A DNA stretch of 64,000 nt, from contig NZ_JACHMG010000001.1 in assembly GCF_014204865.1 (NCBI RefSeq), positions 7,838,501 to 7,902,500 of the forward strand, written 5' to 3'. Within the stretch, counting starts at the first letter, position 1; every line of letters starts with the position of its first letter. Below the pieces are notes generated by a model. It saw only the letters and a program-made list of their open reading frames with translations. It was not told where the DNA came from and did no database searches. The position numbers and the translations under genes were made by a program. Source of the DNA: Amycolatopsis jiangsuensis. Lineage in GTDB: Bacteria > Actinomycetota > Actinomycetes > Mycobacteriales > Pseudonocardiaceae. Of the stretch, positions 52,163-60,694 are shown piece after piece.

Positions 52163-53188
52163 TCATGTGTCGAGCTGTGCCAGCTTCGTACGTCGGCCCG
52201 CCCACTCGGCTTCGCGCCATGCTGAGGGCATCTCTGCCAGAGCTTCGCGGGCGATACGGGCCGCTTGCCTGTCGTCGCCGAGCGCGTGCAGCACGAAGGC
52301 ACGTTGTCCGTGGAAGAAGGACGGTACGTACCAGTATGCGGATGCCGGTAGGTCGTCAGAGGTGTCTGGCAGTCCGCCCATCAACGTGTCGGCCGAGGTC
52401 AAGGCCTGCAGCGCCTCGTTTCTCAGCCCGTCACGAGCCAGGACCTCGGCGCGCTGAAACTCGGTGTAGGTGCGCAGACCGATATTCACGCGTTCGTCCC
52501 GACCGGCTGCAGCGTTCATGGTCTCGGCGTTGCGCAAGTTGCCACGACGCAGGTTCCGGTACGCGGAGAACGATAGCGCCATTGCCAGCCGCTCGGGGTC
52601 GTCGGCCTCCGTGGCACGCACGACGGCCTGGTCCAGGTGTTTCCGGGAGTCGCCCCAACGATCCAACGGAATGCTCAGCCACCCGAGGTACTGCTCCAGT
52701 TCGGAAAGCAGTCCGATGGCGTCGGTGCGCACCGCTCCCCGTGAGTTGTCGGCGAGCCGAGAGACCATTGCTCGTTGCGCCTGAACCGTCGAGACCACAT
52801 CGCCGGCGCTGGTGGCGTCTTCCAACCGCCGAACACTGGCCAGCACTTCGGCGATGGCAGCCAAGGCCTTGTGATCGGTGTACACCCGGCCGGAGAGTGC
52901 TGCGGCGACTCTTTCCTCGTCCTTGTGGGCAACGAGGCCAAGGTCGTGTTCGTTGGCTTCCAACACGCCGCACAGCGCTGCGCGAACGAGAGCGGACGGC
53001 CGCCGGACCGAGCCCCGTTCCAGCTTGCCGAGGTGGTTGCCGTCGAACGCGGACAACCGCCCGTCCGGGTCGGTGGCGGTGATCCAGTCGCGTACGTGAC
53101 CGGCCAGCTCATCCCGACCCATCGGTGTCCCCGGATGCAGACGCGAAGGCATCGCCTCGCGCGCGAGGCGAAGACGATCGTTCGGCAT
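52163..53188 (-). CDS. XRE-type regulator with TPR-like domain
   Basis: A 341-residue protein. An N-terminal helix-turn-helix-like segment (MGRDELAGHVRDWITATDPD, HLGKLERGSVRRPSALVRAA) precedes helical repeats typical of actinomycete XRE-TPR proteins (LGWLSIPLDRWGDSRKHLDQ, ALSFSAYRNLRRGNLRNAET, ALGDDRQAARIAREALAEMP). ATG at 53188 is chosen over GTG at 53197. It is divergent from a three-gene set at 53278-54492 that ends in a second XRE regulator, across an 89-bp gap. Signals and targets are unknown. Confidence 0.8.
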   Translation of the reverse strand: MPNDRLRLAREAMPSRLHPGTPMGRDELAGHVRDWITATDPDGRLSAFDGNHLGKLERGSVRRPSALVRAALCGVLEANEHDLGLVAHKDEERVAAALSGRVYTDHKALAAIAEVLASVRRLEDATSAGDVVSTVQAQRAMVSRLADNSRGAVRTDAIGLLSELEQYLGWLSIPLDRWGDSRKHLDQAVVRATEADDPERLAMALSFSAYRNLRRGNLRNAETMNAAAGRDERVNIGLRTYTEFQRAEVLARDGLRNEALQALTSADTLMGGLPDTSDDLPASAYWYVPSFFHGQRAFVLHALGDDRQAARIAREALAEMPSAWREAEWAGRRTKLAQLDT

Positions 53189-53277
53189 CCCGGTCACGGC
53201 ATCGAGTCTACGGCTTCCCCCATCTTCCCCGGGATCTTCCCTGCACAGGAAGCGTGCAGGCGACGACGCTGTTCTGC

Positions 53278-53553
53278 ATGACCGCGTTCATCTACCTTGA
53301 TGCGGCGGCGATGCGCCCCGTGATCGGCGGCGTGTGGCACCTGACCCGACTGTCCGCCATTCCTGCGCCGGGTGGGGTCATCACGATGCTGTGCAACAAG
53401 ACAGCGGCCTCCGCGTTCGGGACGTTGAGTGAGCGGAGCGCGCACGGCGTACCGACGCAGTGCCTATATTGCGACTTTGAGTACCGACGAATCCACGGCT
53501 ACGAGATCCCGCCGAATCATCCGGGCCTGCGGACACCACCGCGGAGGTCGTGA
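53278..53553 (+). CDS. Small cysteine-containing protein of unknown function
   Basis: A 91-residue protein: MTAFIYLDAAAMRPVIGGVW, RLSAIPAPGGVITMLCNKTA and THE C-x2-C containing stretch PTQCLYCDFEYRRIHG. With LC earlier, three cysteines and a histidine could bind zinc, as in other small XRE-associated actinomycete proteins. ATG at 53278 is chosen because the upstream extension is arginine-rich and lies across the divergent promoter. Its stop overlaps the next start (TGATG). I do not recognise a family. Confidence 0.55.
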   Translation: MTAFIYLDAAAMRPVIGGVWHLTRLSAIPAPGGVITMLCNKTAASAFGTLSERSAHGVPTQCLYCDFEYRRIHGYEIPPNHPGLRTPPRRS

Positions 53554-53660
53554 TGAGCGTTTGGATCGGGGACGACGGCACTGAGGTTCTGATCGACCGC
53601 GATACCGGCGAGGTCGTTGTCGAGGATGACGAGGAACAGGGCATGACACGTGAACGTTGA
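53553..53660 (+). CDS. Very small acidic protein (35 aa)
   Basis: A 35-codon ORF, MSVWIGDDGTEVLIDRDTGE followed by VVVEDDEEQGMTRER. The start overlaps the previous stop and the end overlaps the next gene's start by 11 bp. It is strongly acidic in the middle with a hydrophobic strand pattern, as in small inhibitors or antitoxin-like partners of DNA-binding proteins. Its sandwich position between coupled genes supports translation, but no family is recognised. Confidence 0.5.
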   Translation: MSVWIGDDGTEVLIDRDTGEVVVEDDEEQGMTRER

Positions 53661-54492
53661 GGACAAGGGTCCGTTTCGGAACCGGTTGCTGGGTATTGCT
53701 CTGCGCGCGGCGCGGAAGCACGCGCGGTATGGCGTGCGGGAGCTGGCCCGGCGGATTGGGACGAACCCTGCTCTGATCTCTAATTGGGAACTCGGCCAGC
53801 GCACACCGAAGGTGACCGACGTGGCGGGGATTCTCGGTGCACTGGGTGTCGTTGGCGAGGAGAAGCAGCGAATCCTGCATCTGGCTCGGCTCACCGGTCC
53901 CGGCTTGATCGTCCCCGGGAATCAGAGTCACCGCGACCACCTGGCAGCTTTGCGCGATTGTGAAGCCATGGCTCGCAGTATCAGGGTGTGGCATCCCCTG
54001 CAGATTCCCGACCTCTTGCAGATCCCGGACTACTCGATGGCAGCTCTTTTCGCGCAAGGTTTCCTCGCCTCGGACGTCCGCGAGCTGGCCACTGTCCGGG
54101 CGGAGAGCGGCAATGTCATCCTCGGCTTCGATGCCACACCGATTACCGCTTTCGTCGGAGCTGCTGCGCTCACCAACCTTGTCGGTACTCCGGAGATCAT
54201 GCGCCGGCAGCTGGAGATCCTCGTGGTGGCCTCGACCGGAATCACCCTGCGCGTCGTGCCGGACGACGTCGGCGAGCACCCCGGCCGGTCCGGGCCCTTC
54301 ACGCTCTATGACACTCCCGCAGCGACGGTCGCTTACTTCTCCCACCGCAATGCCGGAATTTTCCTTCCCGATGACCGCAACGAGTACCGGGACGTCATCG
54401 AACGACTCGACAAGAACGCGAAAACACCCCTCGAATCCGTCATGATCATCGAAGACATCGCCAGTAGGTTCGCCGCATTCGACACGACGTAG
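53650..54492 (+). CDS. XRE-family regulator with DUF5753 domain
   Basis: A 280-residue regulator. HTH: ALRAARKHARYGVRELARRI then GTNPALISNWELGQRTPKVT. The DUF5753 ligand-like domain follows: RSIRVWHPLQIPDLLQIPDY, LEILVVASTGITLRVVPDDV, GPFTLYDTPAATVAYFSHRN. In actinomycetes this type usually precedes a small DUF397 gene; none is present, and instead two small ORFs precede it. GTG at 53650 lies inside the end of the 35-codon ORF. It ends 75 bp before a strong bidirectional hairpin. Confidence 0.88.
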   Translation: MNVEDKGPFRNRLLGIALRAARKHARYGVRELARRIGTNPALISNWELGQRTPKVTDVAGILGALGVVGEEKQRILHLARLTGPGLIVPGNQSHRDHLAALRDCEAMARSIRVWHPLQIPDLLQIPDYSMAALFAQGFLASDVRELATVRAESGNVILGFDATPITAFVGAAALTNLVGTPEIMRRQLEILVVASTGITLRVVPDDVGEHPGRSGPFTLYDTPAATVAYFSHRNAGIFLPDDRNEYRDVIERLDKNAKTPLESVMIIEDIASRFAAFDTT

Positions 54493-54566
54493 TTCTCGGT
54501 CCTCGAGACTTGGCCGTCCCCGTCGTCGCGTCCCCTCTGCGACCAGCCAGACGGGACGGTCGGGCC

Positions 54567-54603
54567 GTTCCGGCAGGCGCAGGGAACCTGCGCCTGCCGG
54601 AAC
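54567..54603. terminator. Bidirectional hairpin terminator
   Basis: GTTCCGGCAGGCGCAGG (54567-54583), GAA loop, CCTGCGCCTGCCGGAAC (54587-54603): a perfect 17-bp stem between the convergent DUF5753 regulator and EspG-like genes. With no T-tract on either side, it follows the actinomycete pattern. Confidence 0.85.
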
Positions 54604-54618
54604 TGGTGTGGTTGCCGC

Positions 54619-55389
54619 CTATCCGAGCGCACCGAGTGTGAGTGTGAGTGCGTCGACGAGATGCGCACGATGACCGGGATACAGGTTGATCTGTGGAGCA
54701 CCGCCGGGACCGTCGTTAACGAAACTCAGGATCCTGCCTACGCGGGTGAGGTCGATGGCTGACAGCGGTGTGGAACGCGTGCGCTCGCCGGCGTTGTCGC
54801 GGGTTGCGGCGTACAGCTGGTGAATCGCGTCCCGCTCGGCGCGCATCAGCCGACGCAGCTCGTCGGCGTCTGCGGCGTCTTCGGTGAGCGGGTCATCGCG
54901 ACCGTAGTCGCGACCGGCGTCGTCGTAATGTCCTTTCGGTACACACAGCGGCCTGATCCGGGCTGGGCGACCATTCGGAAGGGTGTCGACCAGGCTTTCT
55001 ACCAGCGCGCGCGGTCGGATGGGGTCGAGTTGGATTACCTCGTGGTTGGTGATCAACCGGATTGCGTCCCGCCCGGACTCGGCGGTGAGGATCGCGGCAG
55101 CCTGGACGCTGGCGTCGCGGAGGTTGCTCCAGGAGTAGACCTCACGCCGAGCCCTCGCCAGTACCTCGAGTGTGGCCCGGTACTGCGGGATCAGCGCGCC
55201 GTCCCGGTCGATCAATCCGAGACGGGCGAGCTCGTCGAGCGCGCGCTGCCGGAACGCGGTTGCGCCGTCGTCGGTGCGGTAGGTCTGGTCCGGTTCGACC
55301 ACGACGGGGAGTGCGCCGAGCTCGGCCAGCTTCCAGGACATGAGAAACACGGGCCGGGGCAGTCGCACCGGCCGGTCGAGGATGTTCAC
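54619..55389 (-). CDS. EspG-family ESX secretion chaperone-like protein
   Basis: A 256-residue protein: VFLMSWKLAELGALPVVVEP, DELARLGLIDRDGALIPQYR, ATLEVLARARREVYSWSNLR, DPIRPRALVESLVDTLPNGR, and RVGRILSFVNDGPGGAPQIN near the end. This order is typical of EspG-like proteins, which bind PE/PPE-type substrates in the cytoplasm and deliver them to the type VII (ESX) machine. It is directly downstream of a PPE-like gene (8 bp gap). No ESX core genes are in the window. Confidence 0.82.
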   Translation of the reverse strand: MNILDRPVRLPRPVFLMSWKLAELGALPVVVEPDQTYRTDDGATAFRQRALDELARLGLIDRDGALIPQYRATLEVLARARREVYSWSNLRDASVQAAAILTAESGRDAIRLITNHEVIQLDPIRPRALVESLVDTLPNGRPARIRPLCVPKGHYDDAGRDYGRDDPLTEDAADADELRRLMRAERDAIHQLYAATRDNAGERTRSTPLSAIDLTRVGRILSFVNDGPGGAPQINLYPGHRAHLVDALTLTLGALG

Positions 55390-55397
55390 GTGTGTCC

Positions 55398-56738
55398 TCA
55401 GCCCCCGATGGTCGGGGGTGTGGGTGGCAGTCCGGTTCGCGGATCCACTAGCCGACCGCCGTCATCGTCGGTCAGGCTGAACGCGGAGTCATCATCCACG
55501 CCGTACTTGCGCTGGTGCTCCTTGTCCTCCTCGTCCTTGCCCCTGCCTCCCGCAGCGCCCATACCACCCATGCCGGCCCCGCCGCGGCCACCGGTGGCGC
55601 CGCGCCCTGCAGTCGGCCCTCCCGAACCGCGGACAGCGCCTTCTTCTCCAGCACCGACACCGGCACCCGACCGCGCGCCACCGCCAGACCCTCCGGACGG
55701 CATGCGGCCGGTGGCCCCGCCGACCCCTGCGCCTGGTCCAGACGACGAGCCGCCAGCACCGCCGAACCCGCCGGGCACAAACCCGCCCCCCGACCACGAC
55801 GAACCACCGCCCCCGGAGCCCGGCGAGGACCCCGGTACCGGCAGCGGCGGCATCGAACCGGGCCGCGTGTCCGGCAGCGACGGAGGAACGTAACCCGCGG
55901 TCTCAGTACCGCCCCCACCCGACTGAGCGCCCGACCCAGAATTCCCACCCGGTGGCGAGGAGGCGGGGGGAGGGGTGTGCACGTCCGGCACCGAACCCCC
56001 GGCAGGTGGCGTATGCGCCGCACCGCCCGTACTGGTGAGGTCCGACCGCGCCGACGAATGCCCGTTCGCCCCACCGGTCGACGTGTGCTGCGAGTGCGTG
56101 GAAGCGGGCTCCTGCGGAGTAATCGACACGTCGCCGTCGAACGTGCCCAGCTGCCCGTAATCCGTTTTCAAACCTTGACCGCTGGTTTGTGCCTGCTTCG
56201 AGTAGCCGTTGTAGCGGTCGAGGTTTTCCTGGGCCATCTTGTTGTAGTTGTTGATCTGGTCTTCGGTGTCGGTGTCCCACGGTGAAGCGCTGTCGAAGAA
56301 GTTTTTATGTGGCGGCGTGTTGGGCATCGGTTGCAACGCGGCCTTCATTTCATCGAACCCATGCGCCAGATCTGTCAAGTTCTGCCCGTTGCTGGTATAG
56401 GTTTGCGCGGCCGCGGAGGAAGCATCTGCCAACGGGCGAATCCTCGCTTGCGCCGCGTCAGCTCCGCCGCCGGTCCATGTTGACTCCAGGCCAGTGCTCA
56501 GCTTCTGCACATCCGAACTGGCTTCGTCGTGGTCCTTCGCGATTTCGCCGAGCGACGCTGCGCCCTGATGCCATTCGGTAGCGCCCTTGCTGGCCAAGAT
56601 TTTCTGGACCAGCTCCGGGGCGGGAACTGCCTGGTCACCGGTATTGCCGTGCCACACGTCCGACACCCAATGCTCAACGTCGTTGAACCGGTCGTTGAGC
56701 CACTTCGTGCCATCGCCGACCCAGTCGAACAGACCCAT
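55398..56738 (-). CDS. PPE/WXG-like type VII secretion substrate with Gly/Ser/Pro-rich tail
   Basis: A 446-residue protein. The first 180 residues form a helical WXG100/PPE-type bundle (EWHQGAASLGEIAKDHDEAS, LSTGLESTWTGGGADAAQAR with the W-x-G turn, QTYTSNGQNLTDLAHGFDEM, NYNKMAQENLDRYNGYSKQA). The next 220 are low-complexity Gly/Ser/Pro, ending with RKYGVDDDSAFSLTDDDGGR. No signal peptide, as expected for ESX export. It overlaps the DUF3558 stop by one base (TGATG) and precedes the EspG-like gene, its probable chaperone. ATG at 56738 is supported by this overlap. Exported effector or cell-wall protein is the inferred role. Confidence 0.82.
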   Translation of the reverse strand: MGLFDWVGDGTKWLNDRFNDVEHWVSDVWHGNTGDQAVPAPELVQKILASKGATEWHQGAASLGEIAKDHDEASSDVQKLSTGLESTWTGGGADAAQARIRPLADASSAAAQTYTSNGQNLTDLAHGFDEMKAALQPMPNTPPHKNFFDSASPWDTDTEDQINNYNKMAQENLDRYNGYSKQAQTSGQGLKTDYGQLGTFDGDVSITPQEPASTHSQHTSTGGANGHSSARSDLTSTGGAAHTPPAGGSVPDVHTPPPASSPPGGNSGSGAQSGGGGTETAGYVPPSLPDTRPGSMPPLPVPGSSPGSGGGGSSWSGGGFVPGGFGGAGGSSSGPGAGVGGATGRMPSGGSGGGARSGAGVGAGEEGAVRGSGGPTAGRGATGGRGGAGMGGMGAAGGRGKDEEDKEHQRKYGVDDDSAFSLTDDDGGRLVDPRTGLPPTPPTIGG

Positions 56739-57358
56739 CACGAACCCGCTTTCTGGCGCAGGTTGGTGACCACCATGTCCGCCACCCGCGTTGCAGGCTC
56801 GCACGGATCCGCACGCGCGTTCTTCTTGGCCTGACTGAGTGTCAGTGCGACATCGAAGGACAGATCGTCGGCGACACCGACGCTCACCGTGCAGATATCT
56901 CCCGAAGCTGCTCCCGCCTTGTCGATGTATCCGACGGCCGGGAAGCCTTGAATCAACGGAAGCTCACGCCATACCGAGGTTTGCGGTTTGGAATTCCGAT
57001 ATACGGCGCTGAGCCCCTGGTGATCTTGCGTCACATAGCCCACTGAAACACCGGCGTCCGCCTGCCAGTCACAGTTCGGGCCGAGTCCGGCTGTGGCGTC
57101 TGGCGTGCCGTTTGGCACGGTGCCGAAAATCTGTTTGAGCTGTTCCGGCGTCAACGCACCTTGGCAGGGGTCGCCGGAGAGCACGGATGCCGGGAGTGGA
57201 TGCTCGACCTTGGGAGCGCCGCTGTGAGGCAAGGTCTCGCTGGTCGGCGACGGTGGGGAACTCGTCGGGGTCGCGGCCGGCGTCCCGGAACATCCCGCCC
57301 CCAGTACAACGGTTGCAACCACGCCAGCAAAGGACGCTAGAGCTCGGGGTTTCCTCAC
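56738..57358 (-). CDS. DUF3558 lipoprotein
   Basis: A 206-residue lipoprotein. Signal: MRKPRALASFAGVVATVVLG then AGC, a clean lipobox with Cys at about 23. A Thr/Ser/Pro linker is followed by the DUF3558 domain: DPCQGALTPEQLKQIFGTVP, GLGPNCDWQADAGVSVGYVT, and GDICTVSVGVADDLSFDVAL, with paired cysteines for disulfides. Outer-face membrane-anchored protein; function in this family is unknown, but it often sits in ESX loci. GTG at 57358 overlaps the upstream fragment's stop (GTGA). Confidence 0.88.
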   Translation of the reverse strand: MRKPRALASFAGVVATVVLGAGCSGTPAATPTSSPPSPTSETLPHSGAPKVEHPLPASVLSGDPCQGALTPEQLKQIFGTVPNGTPDATAGLGPNCDWQADAGVSVGYVTQDHQGLSAVYRNSKPQTSVWRELPLIQGFPAVGYIDKAGAASGDICTVSVGVADDLSFDVALTLSQAKKNARADPCEPATRVADMVVTNLRQKAGS

Positions 57359-57563
57359 GCGAACCCCTTGTCGTCGCCAGGTGTGACGTTCCCGAGGTCG
57401 GCGGCAGCCTGGTCGTCCGAGGACTCGGTGATGCCGAGTGCCTTTTCCAGCCGAGTGACTAGCTCGTTCGAGTAGTTGTAGACAAGCTCGACCTGGTCTC
57501 TGCCTCCGCCGAGCGTTCCACCGTTGTGATCTTCGCCGACCATCAGGGAGCTATTGTCAATAC
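57355..57563 (-). pseudogene. 3' part of a type VII-associated gene split by IS256
   Basis: After the IS edge the frame reads IDNSSLMVGEDHNGGTLGGG, then RDQVELVYNYSNELVTRLEK and ALGITESSDDQAAADLGNVT to TGA. An internal start at 57543 could make a 62-residue product. The sequence pattern (helix, then YxxELVxxLEKALG) resembles the C-terminal half of small ESX-locus proteins. Its likely 5' half lies on the far side of the element at 58949-59232. It overlaps the DUF3558 start by 4 bp. Confidence 0.65.
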
Positions 57564-58948
57564 CTGTGGATCAAGATCTTTAAGCGGCTTCCTCGTCGGG
57601 TCGTTCGACCAGGACGCCGTTGACGAACGTGGTACCAGCACGGACGAGGGCAACGAGGTGTGGTGCGTTCACCGCGCGCCAGCGAGTTTGTGCTGACTCG
57701 ATGAGCTTGAACGCCATGGCCAGCCCGGCCGCTCGCGAGCCCGGCCCCTTGGTGACCTTCGTGCGATGCCGCACCGTGGCGAACGTCGACTCGATGGGAT
57801 TCGTGGTGCGCAGGTGGATCCGGTGCTCGGCCGGGTAGTCGTAGAACGCCAGCAGCTCGTCGACGTCGTTGGTGATCTTCGCGGCCGCCTTGGGGAACTT
57901 CGCGCCGTAGGCGGCATCGAACGCTGTGACCGCGTCCAGGGCATGGCGGCGGTCTTCGGCGTTCCAGATCTCGGCGAGGGCCTTCTTCGCGCCGGGATGC
58001 GCGGATTTCGGTAGCGCGGCAAGAACATTCGCGATTTTGTGGAACCAGCACCGCTGCTCGCGGGTGCTGGGGAAGACCTCGCGTAGCGCGCCCCAAAACC
58101 CCAGCGCACCGTCGCCGACCGCGAGTACGGGCGCGCGCATCCCGCGCCGGTGGCAGTCCCTCAGCAGGTCGGCCCACGACTCGGTCGATTCGCGATAGCC
58201 GTCGGCCAGCGCGACCAGCTCCTTGCGGCCATCGGCGCGCACGCCGATCATGACCAGCAGGCAGAGTTTGTGTTCTTCCAGGCGGATGTTGACGTGGACG
58301 CCGTCCGCCCACAGGTAGACGTAGTCCACACCGGACAGATCCCGCTCGGCGAAGGCACGCTGGTCGGCCTTCCACTGCTCCGTCAGCTTCGTGATCACTG
58401 CCGCGGACAGGCCCTTCGCGGACCCGAGGAACTGTCCCAGTGCGGGCACGAAATCACCCGAGGACAGGCCGTGCAGGTAGAGCAGCGGCAGTACCTCGGT
58501 GATCTTCGGGGTCTTACGCGCCCACGCCGGCAGGATCGCCGAGGCGAACCGCTGACGCTGGCCTGTCTCCGGGTCGACGCGCTTGTCGTTGACCCGCGGC
58601 GCGGTCACCTCGACCGCGCCCGCGCTGGTGAGCACCTCACGAGGCTGGTGGGAGCCGTTGCGCACGACCAAGCGGCGGCCCCGCTCGTCCCGCTGGTCAG
58701 CGAACGCGGCGATGTAGGCGTCGACCTCAGCACGCAACGCTTCGGCCAGCATCCGGCAAGCACCCTCACGGACGATCTGGTCGATCAACGATGCTTCACC
58801 CGCAGCGGACTGGTCGTTGTCACCAGATGCGGGGTCAGGGACTACGGTGAGCATGGGCGTGCCTTCCCGACCGACGCGCCAACGTCGGCCTGCTTGAGAC
58901 CTCTACTCGATCACCGGGAAGGTACGCCCTTCCTCGGCAGATCCACAG
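57564..58948 (-). mobile_element. IS256-family insertion sequence, complete
   Basis: CTGTGGATC at 57564-57572 and GATCCACAG at 58940-58948 bound the element and are short inverted ends. It carries one intact transposase (57580-58854). About 1.39 kb. Flanks (GTCAATAC left, GTTTCAAG right) do not match, so no 8-bp target duplication is evident; edges may be off by a base or two. It sits inside a type VII accessory operon and splits a small gene. Confidence 0.8.
57580..58854 (-). CDS. IS256-family transposase
   Basis: A 424-residue transposase: VDAYIAAFADQRDERGRRLV, VVRNGSHQPREVLTSAGAVE, and KITEVLPLLYLHGLSSGDFV. Catalytic DDE candidates are YLWADGVHVNIRLEEHKLCL, PVLAVGDGALGFWGALREVF and, for Glu, ALAEIWNAEDRRHALDAVTA. 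The Mutator-type signature (DGALGFWGAL) with the RCWFHKIANVL stretch is intact. Frame uninterrupted; probably functional. Confidence 0.93.
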   Translation of the reverse strand: MLTVVPDPASGDNDQSAAGEASLIDQIVREGACRMLAEALRAEVDAYIAAFADQRDERGRRLVVRNGSHQPREVLTSAGAVEVTAPRVNDKRVDPETGQRQRFASAILPAWARKTPKITEVLPLLYLHGLSSGDFVPALGQFLGSAKGLSAAVITKLTEQWKADQRAFAERDLSGVDYVYLWADGVHVNIRLEEHKLCLLVMIGVRADGRKELVALADGYRESTESWADLLRDCHRRGMRAPVLAVGDGALGFWGALREVFPSTREQRCWFHKIANVLAALPKSAHPGAKKALAEIWNAEDRRHALDAVTAFDAAYGAKFPKAAAKITNDVDELLAFYDYPAEHRIHLRTTNPIESTFATVRHRTKVTKGPGSRAAGLAMAFKLIESAQTRWRAVNAPHLVALVRAGTTFVNGVLVERPDEEAA

Positions 58949-59232
58949 GTTTCAAGCATTGCTCCCATCAGGTTGTTGTAGCCACTGCTGCCGGGATCGT
59001 CAGTTGGTGGATTCATCCGAAGCGTCAAAAGTGCCTTCCGACGCATGCTGTTGTACTTGTCGCGAGTGCGTTTGGCCACGACGAGCATGCTGTGAGCTTC
59101 GTCGGTACTCATGGCGAAGCCCTGCCCGGACGGTGCTGCGCCTCCTCCGGAGGCGCCTCCGCCGCCCGCTTGGTCGGTGATGACGAAGCCGAGTCCTTCA
59201 AGCCAGTTCGGCCCGGATGCAGGTTGAGACAC
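58903..59232 (-). pseudogene. 5' part of a type VII-associated gene split by IS256
   Basis: ATG-like start MSQPASGPNWLEGLGFVITD, then GFAMSTDEAHSMLVVAKRTR, DKYNSMRRKALLTLRMNPPT and GYNNLMGAMLETC, after which the IS end adds CGSAEEGRTFPVIE and a stop. The native protein should continue past YNNLMGAML into a helix like that at 57543. The GTG or ATG start at 59232 is about 30 bp from the next upstream gene. The truncated 109-residue product is probably inactive. Confidence 0.65.
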
Positions 59233-59330
59233 TGTTTACCCCTCTGGTGACACCTGTTAACGCTGGTAGAGCGGTCCAGCCAAGACCGTCTGCCACGAAT
59301 CACAGTAGCGGACCGGTCACCGAGCGGTAG

Positions 59331-59705
59331 TCACTTCGGGAGAAACGTGATCGTCAAGCCGGGGGGGTCCTTGGGTAGCAGCTCCTGGTGGCGGCGGGTC
59401 ATGGCCTCGTACTCGACGTAGGCGCGGGAGTTGTCCGGGCCGCCGGCGGCCATCATCTCGTCGTGGGCGATGCTTTGTGCGGCGTTCACGCTGGCCACCT
59501 GCTCCATGTGGGCGGCTGCGCGACGCGCGTAGTCCCTGCGCTCGACCGCATCGGGCATCCCGAGCTCGGCCAGCCTGTTGTACATGTCGGCGGCCTCGCT
59601 ATGGATGTCGGCTGCCTCGTGCGCCCAGACCACAGAGTCGCGTAGGTGATCGCCGTAGGTCTTCCGGCTGGTGTCGGCATAGCCGGTGCGCTCGGTTTCG
59701 CTCAC
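59331..59705 (-). CDS. Helical hypothetical protein near type VII genes
   Basis: A 124-residue protein rich in predicted alpha-helix: YGDHLRDSVVWAHEAADIHS, AADMYNRLAELGMPDAVERR, DYARRAAAHMEQVASVNAAQ and YVEYEAMTRRHQELLPKDPP. No membrane segment or signal. GTG at 59705 is two bases from the end of an IS3-type element, so its native promoter has been replaced or cut; an original longer N-terminus cannot be excluded. It would be the first gene of the type VII accessory operon. Function unknown. Confidence 0.6.
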   Translation of the reverse strand: MSETERTGYADTSRKTYGDHLRDSVVWAHEAADIHSEAADMYNRLAELGMPDAVERRDYARRAAAHMEQVASVNAAQSIAHDEMMAAGGPDNSRAYVEYEAMTRRHQELLPKDPPGLTITFLPK

Positions 59706-59740
59706 GTTGAACCGTCACGGGTAAGGGACCGGCTGTGGTG

Positions 59741-60694
59741 TCAGACCAGCGCCGGTCGGCGTGGCAGATGTTGAGCGTAGTAGGCGGCCTCGTATTCGAC
59801 CGGAGTGAGGTACTCCAGCCGGGAATGCAGGCGGGCGTTGTTGTACCAGTCGACCCACTCCGTCACTGCGTACTCGACCTCGGACAGGTTCGTGAACGGG
59901 CGGTGCCGGTTGACCAGTTCAGTCTTGAACAACCCGATGATCGACTCCGCTAGCGCGTTGTCGTAGGCGTCTCCGACCGAACCGATGGAGGCCGATAATC
60001 CTTGCATTGCCAGGGAATCGGTGAAGGCTACCGACGTATATTGACTGCCGGCGTCGCTGTGGTGGATCAACCCTGGCTCGACGGGATGCCCGTGGTGATC
60101 ACGCCGCCAAAGCGCCATGTTCAGGGCCTTGGACACCAGCGTGGTCGTCTTCGTGCTCGCCGCAATCCAGCCGACGATGGCGCGGGAGTAGACATCGAAC
60201 ACGAAGGCGACGTAGGCCCATCCGGTCTGCGTCGAGACGTAGGTGAAGTCCGCCACCCACGCCAGGTTTGGGGCATCGGCGCTGAAGTCCCGGTTGAGCC
60301 GATCACCAGCCCGCACGCTGTCTTTGGCGCGGATCGTGGTTCGCGGTGGGCGGCCCCTGGTCACTCCCTGCAGGTCCAGGTCTCGCATGATCCGGTCGAC
60401 GGTGCAGAACGCCACATCGTGCCCCTGGCGACGCAGCCAACGGGTCATCTTCCGCCGCCCATAAACAGCCTCGGGTGCCTCCTGCGCGTCCAGCAAGGCG
60501 TTGATCAGGTACGCGTCGGCGATATCCCGCCCGGACGGTGGCCGGCGGCGGGCCTTGCGGTAGGTCCTGGGCGCGATCTGGATCCCGTGCGTGGAGAGCG
60601 CGCGGCAGATCGACTCGACGCCGTGGACCTGGCGGTATTCGTCGATGAACCCGAGGATCAGTGGTGTCGCGGGTCGAGTTCCCGCGCGAAAAAA
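59741..60694 (-). CDS. IS3-family orfB integrase (expressed by -1 frameshift)
   Basis: Read from the slip site the frame gives FFRAGTRPATPLILGFIDEY, RQVHGVESICRALSTHG, then DAPNLAWVADFTYVSTQTGW (Asp 1), GLIHHSDAGSQYTSVAFTDS (Asp 2) and NALAESIIGLFKTELVNRHR (Glu), ending LEYLTPVEYEAAYYAQ. The DD(35)E set is complete. There is no good own start before the catalytic domain; the frame joins orfA by a -1 shift at T6C (60689-60694), giving an OrfAB fusion. ATG at 60496 would lose the first 65 residues. Confidence 0.88.
   Translation of the reverse strand, partial: FFRAGTRPATPLILGFIDEYRQVHGVESICRALSTHGIQIAPRTYRKARRRPPSGRDIADAYLINALLDAQEAPEAVYGRRKMTRWLRRQGHDVAFCTVDRIMRDLDLQGVTRGRPPRTTIRAKDSVRAGDRLNRDFSADAPNLAWVADFTYVSTQTGWAYVAFVFDVYSRAIVGWIAASTKTTTLVSKALNMALWRRDHHGHPVEPGLIHHSDAGSQYTSVAFTDSLAMQGLSASIGSVGDAYDNALAESIIGLFKTELVNRHRPFTNLSEVEYAVTEWVDWYNNARLHSRLEYLTPVEYEAAYYAQHLPRRPALV

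Noticed and set aside
57556..58956. 8-bp target duplication of the IS256-type element
   Set aside because: The flanks GTCAATAC and GTTTCAAG do not match; either the edges are misplaced or one side has rearranged.
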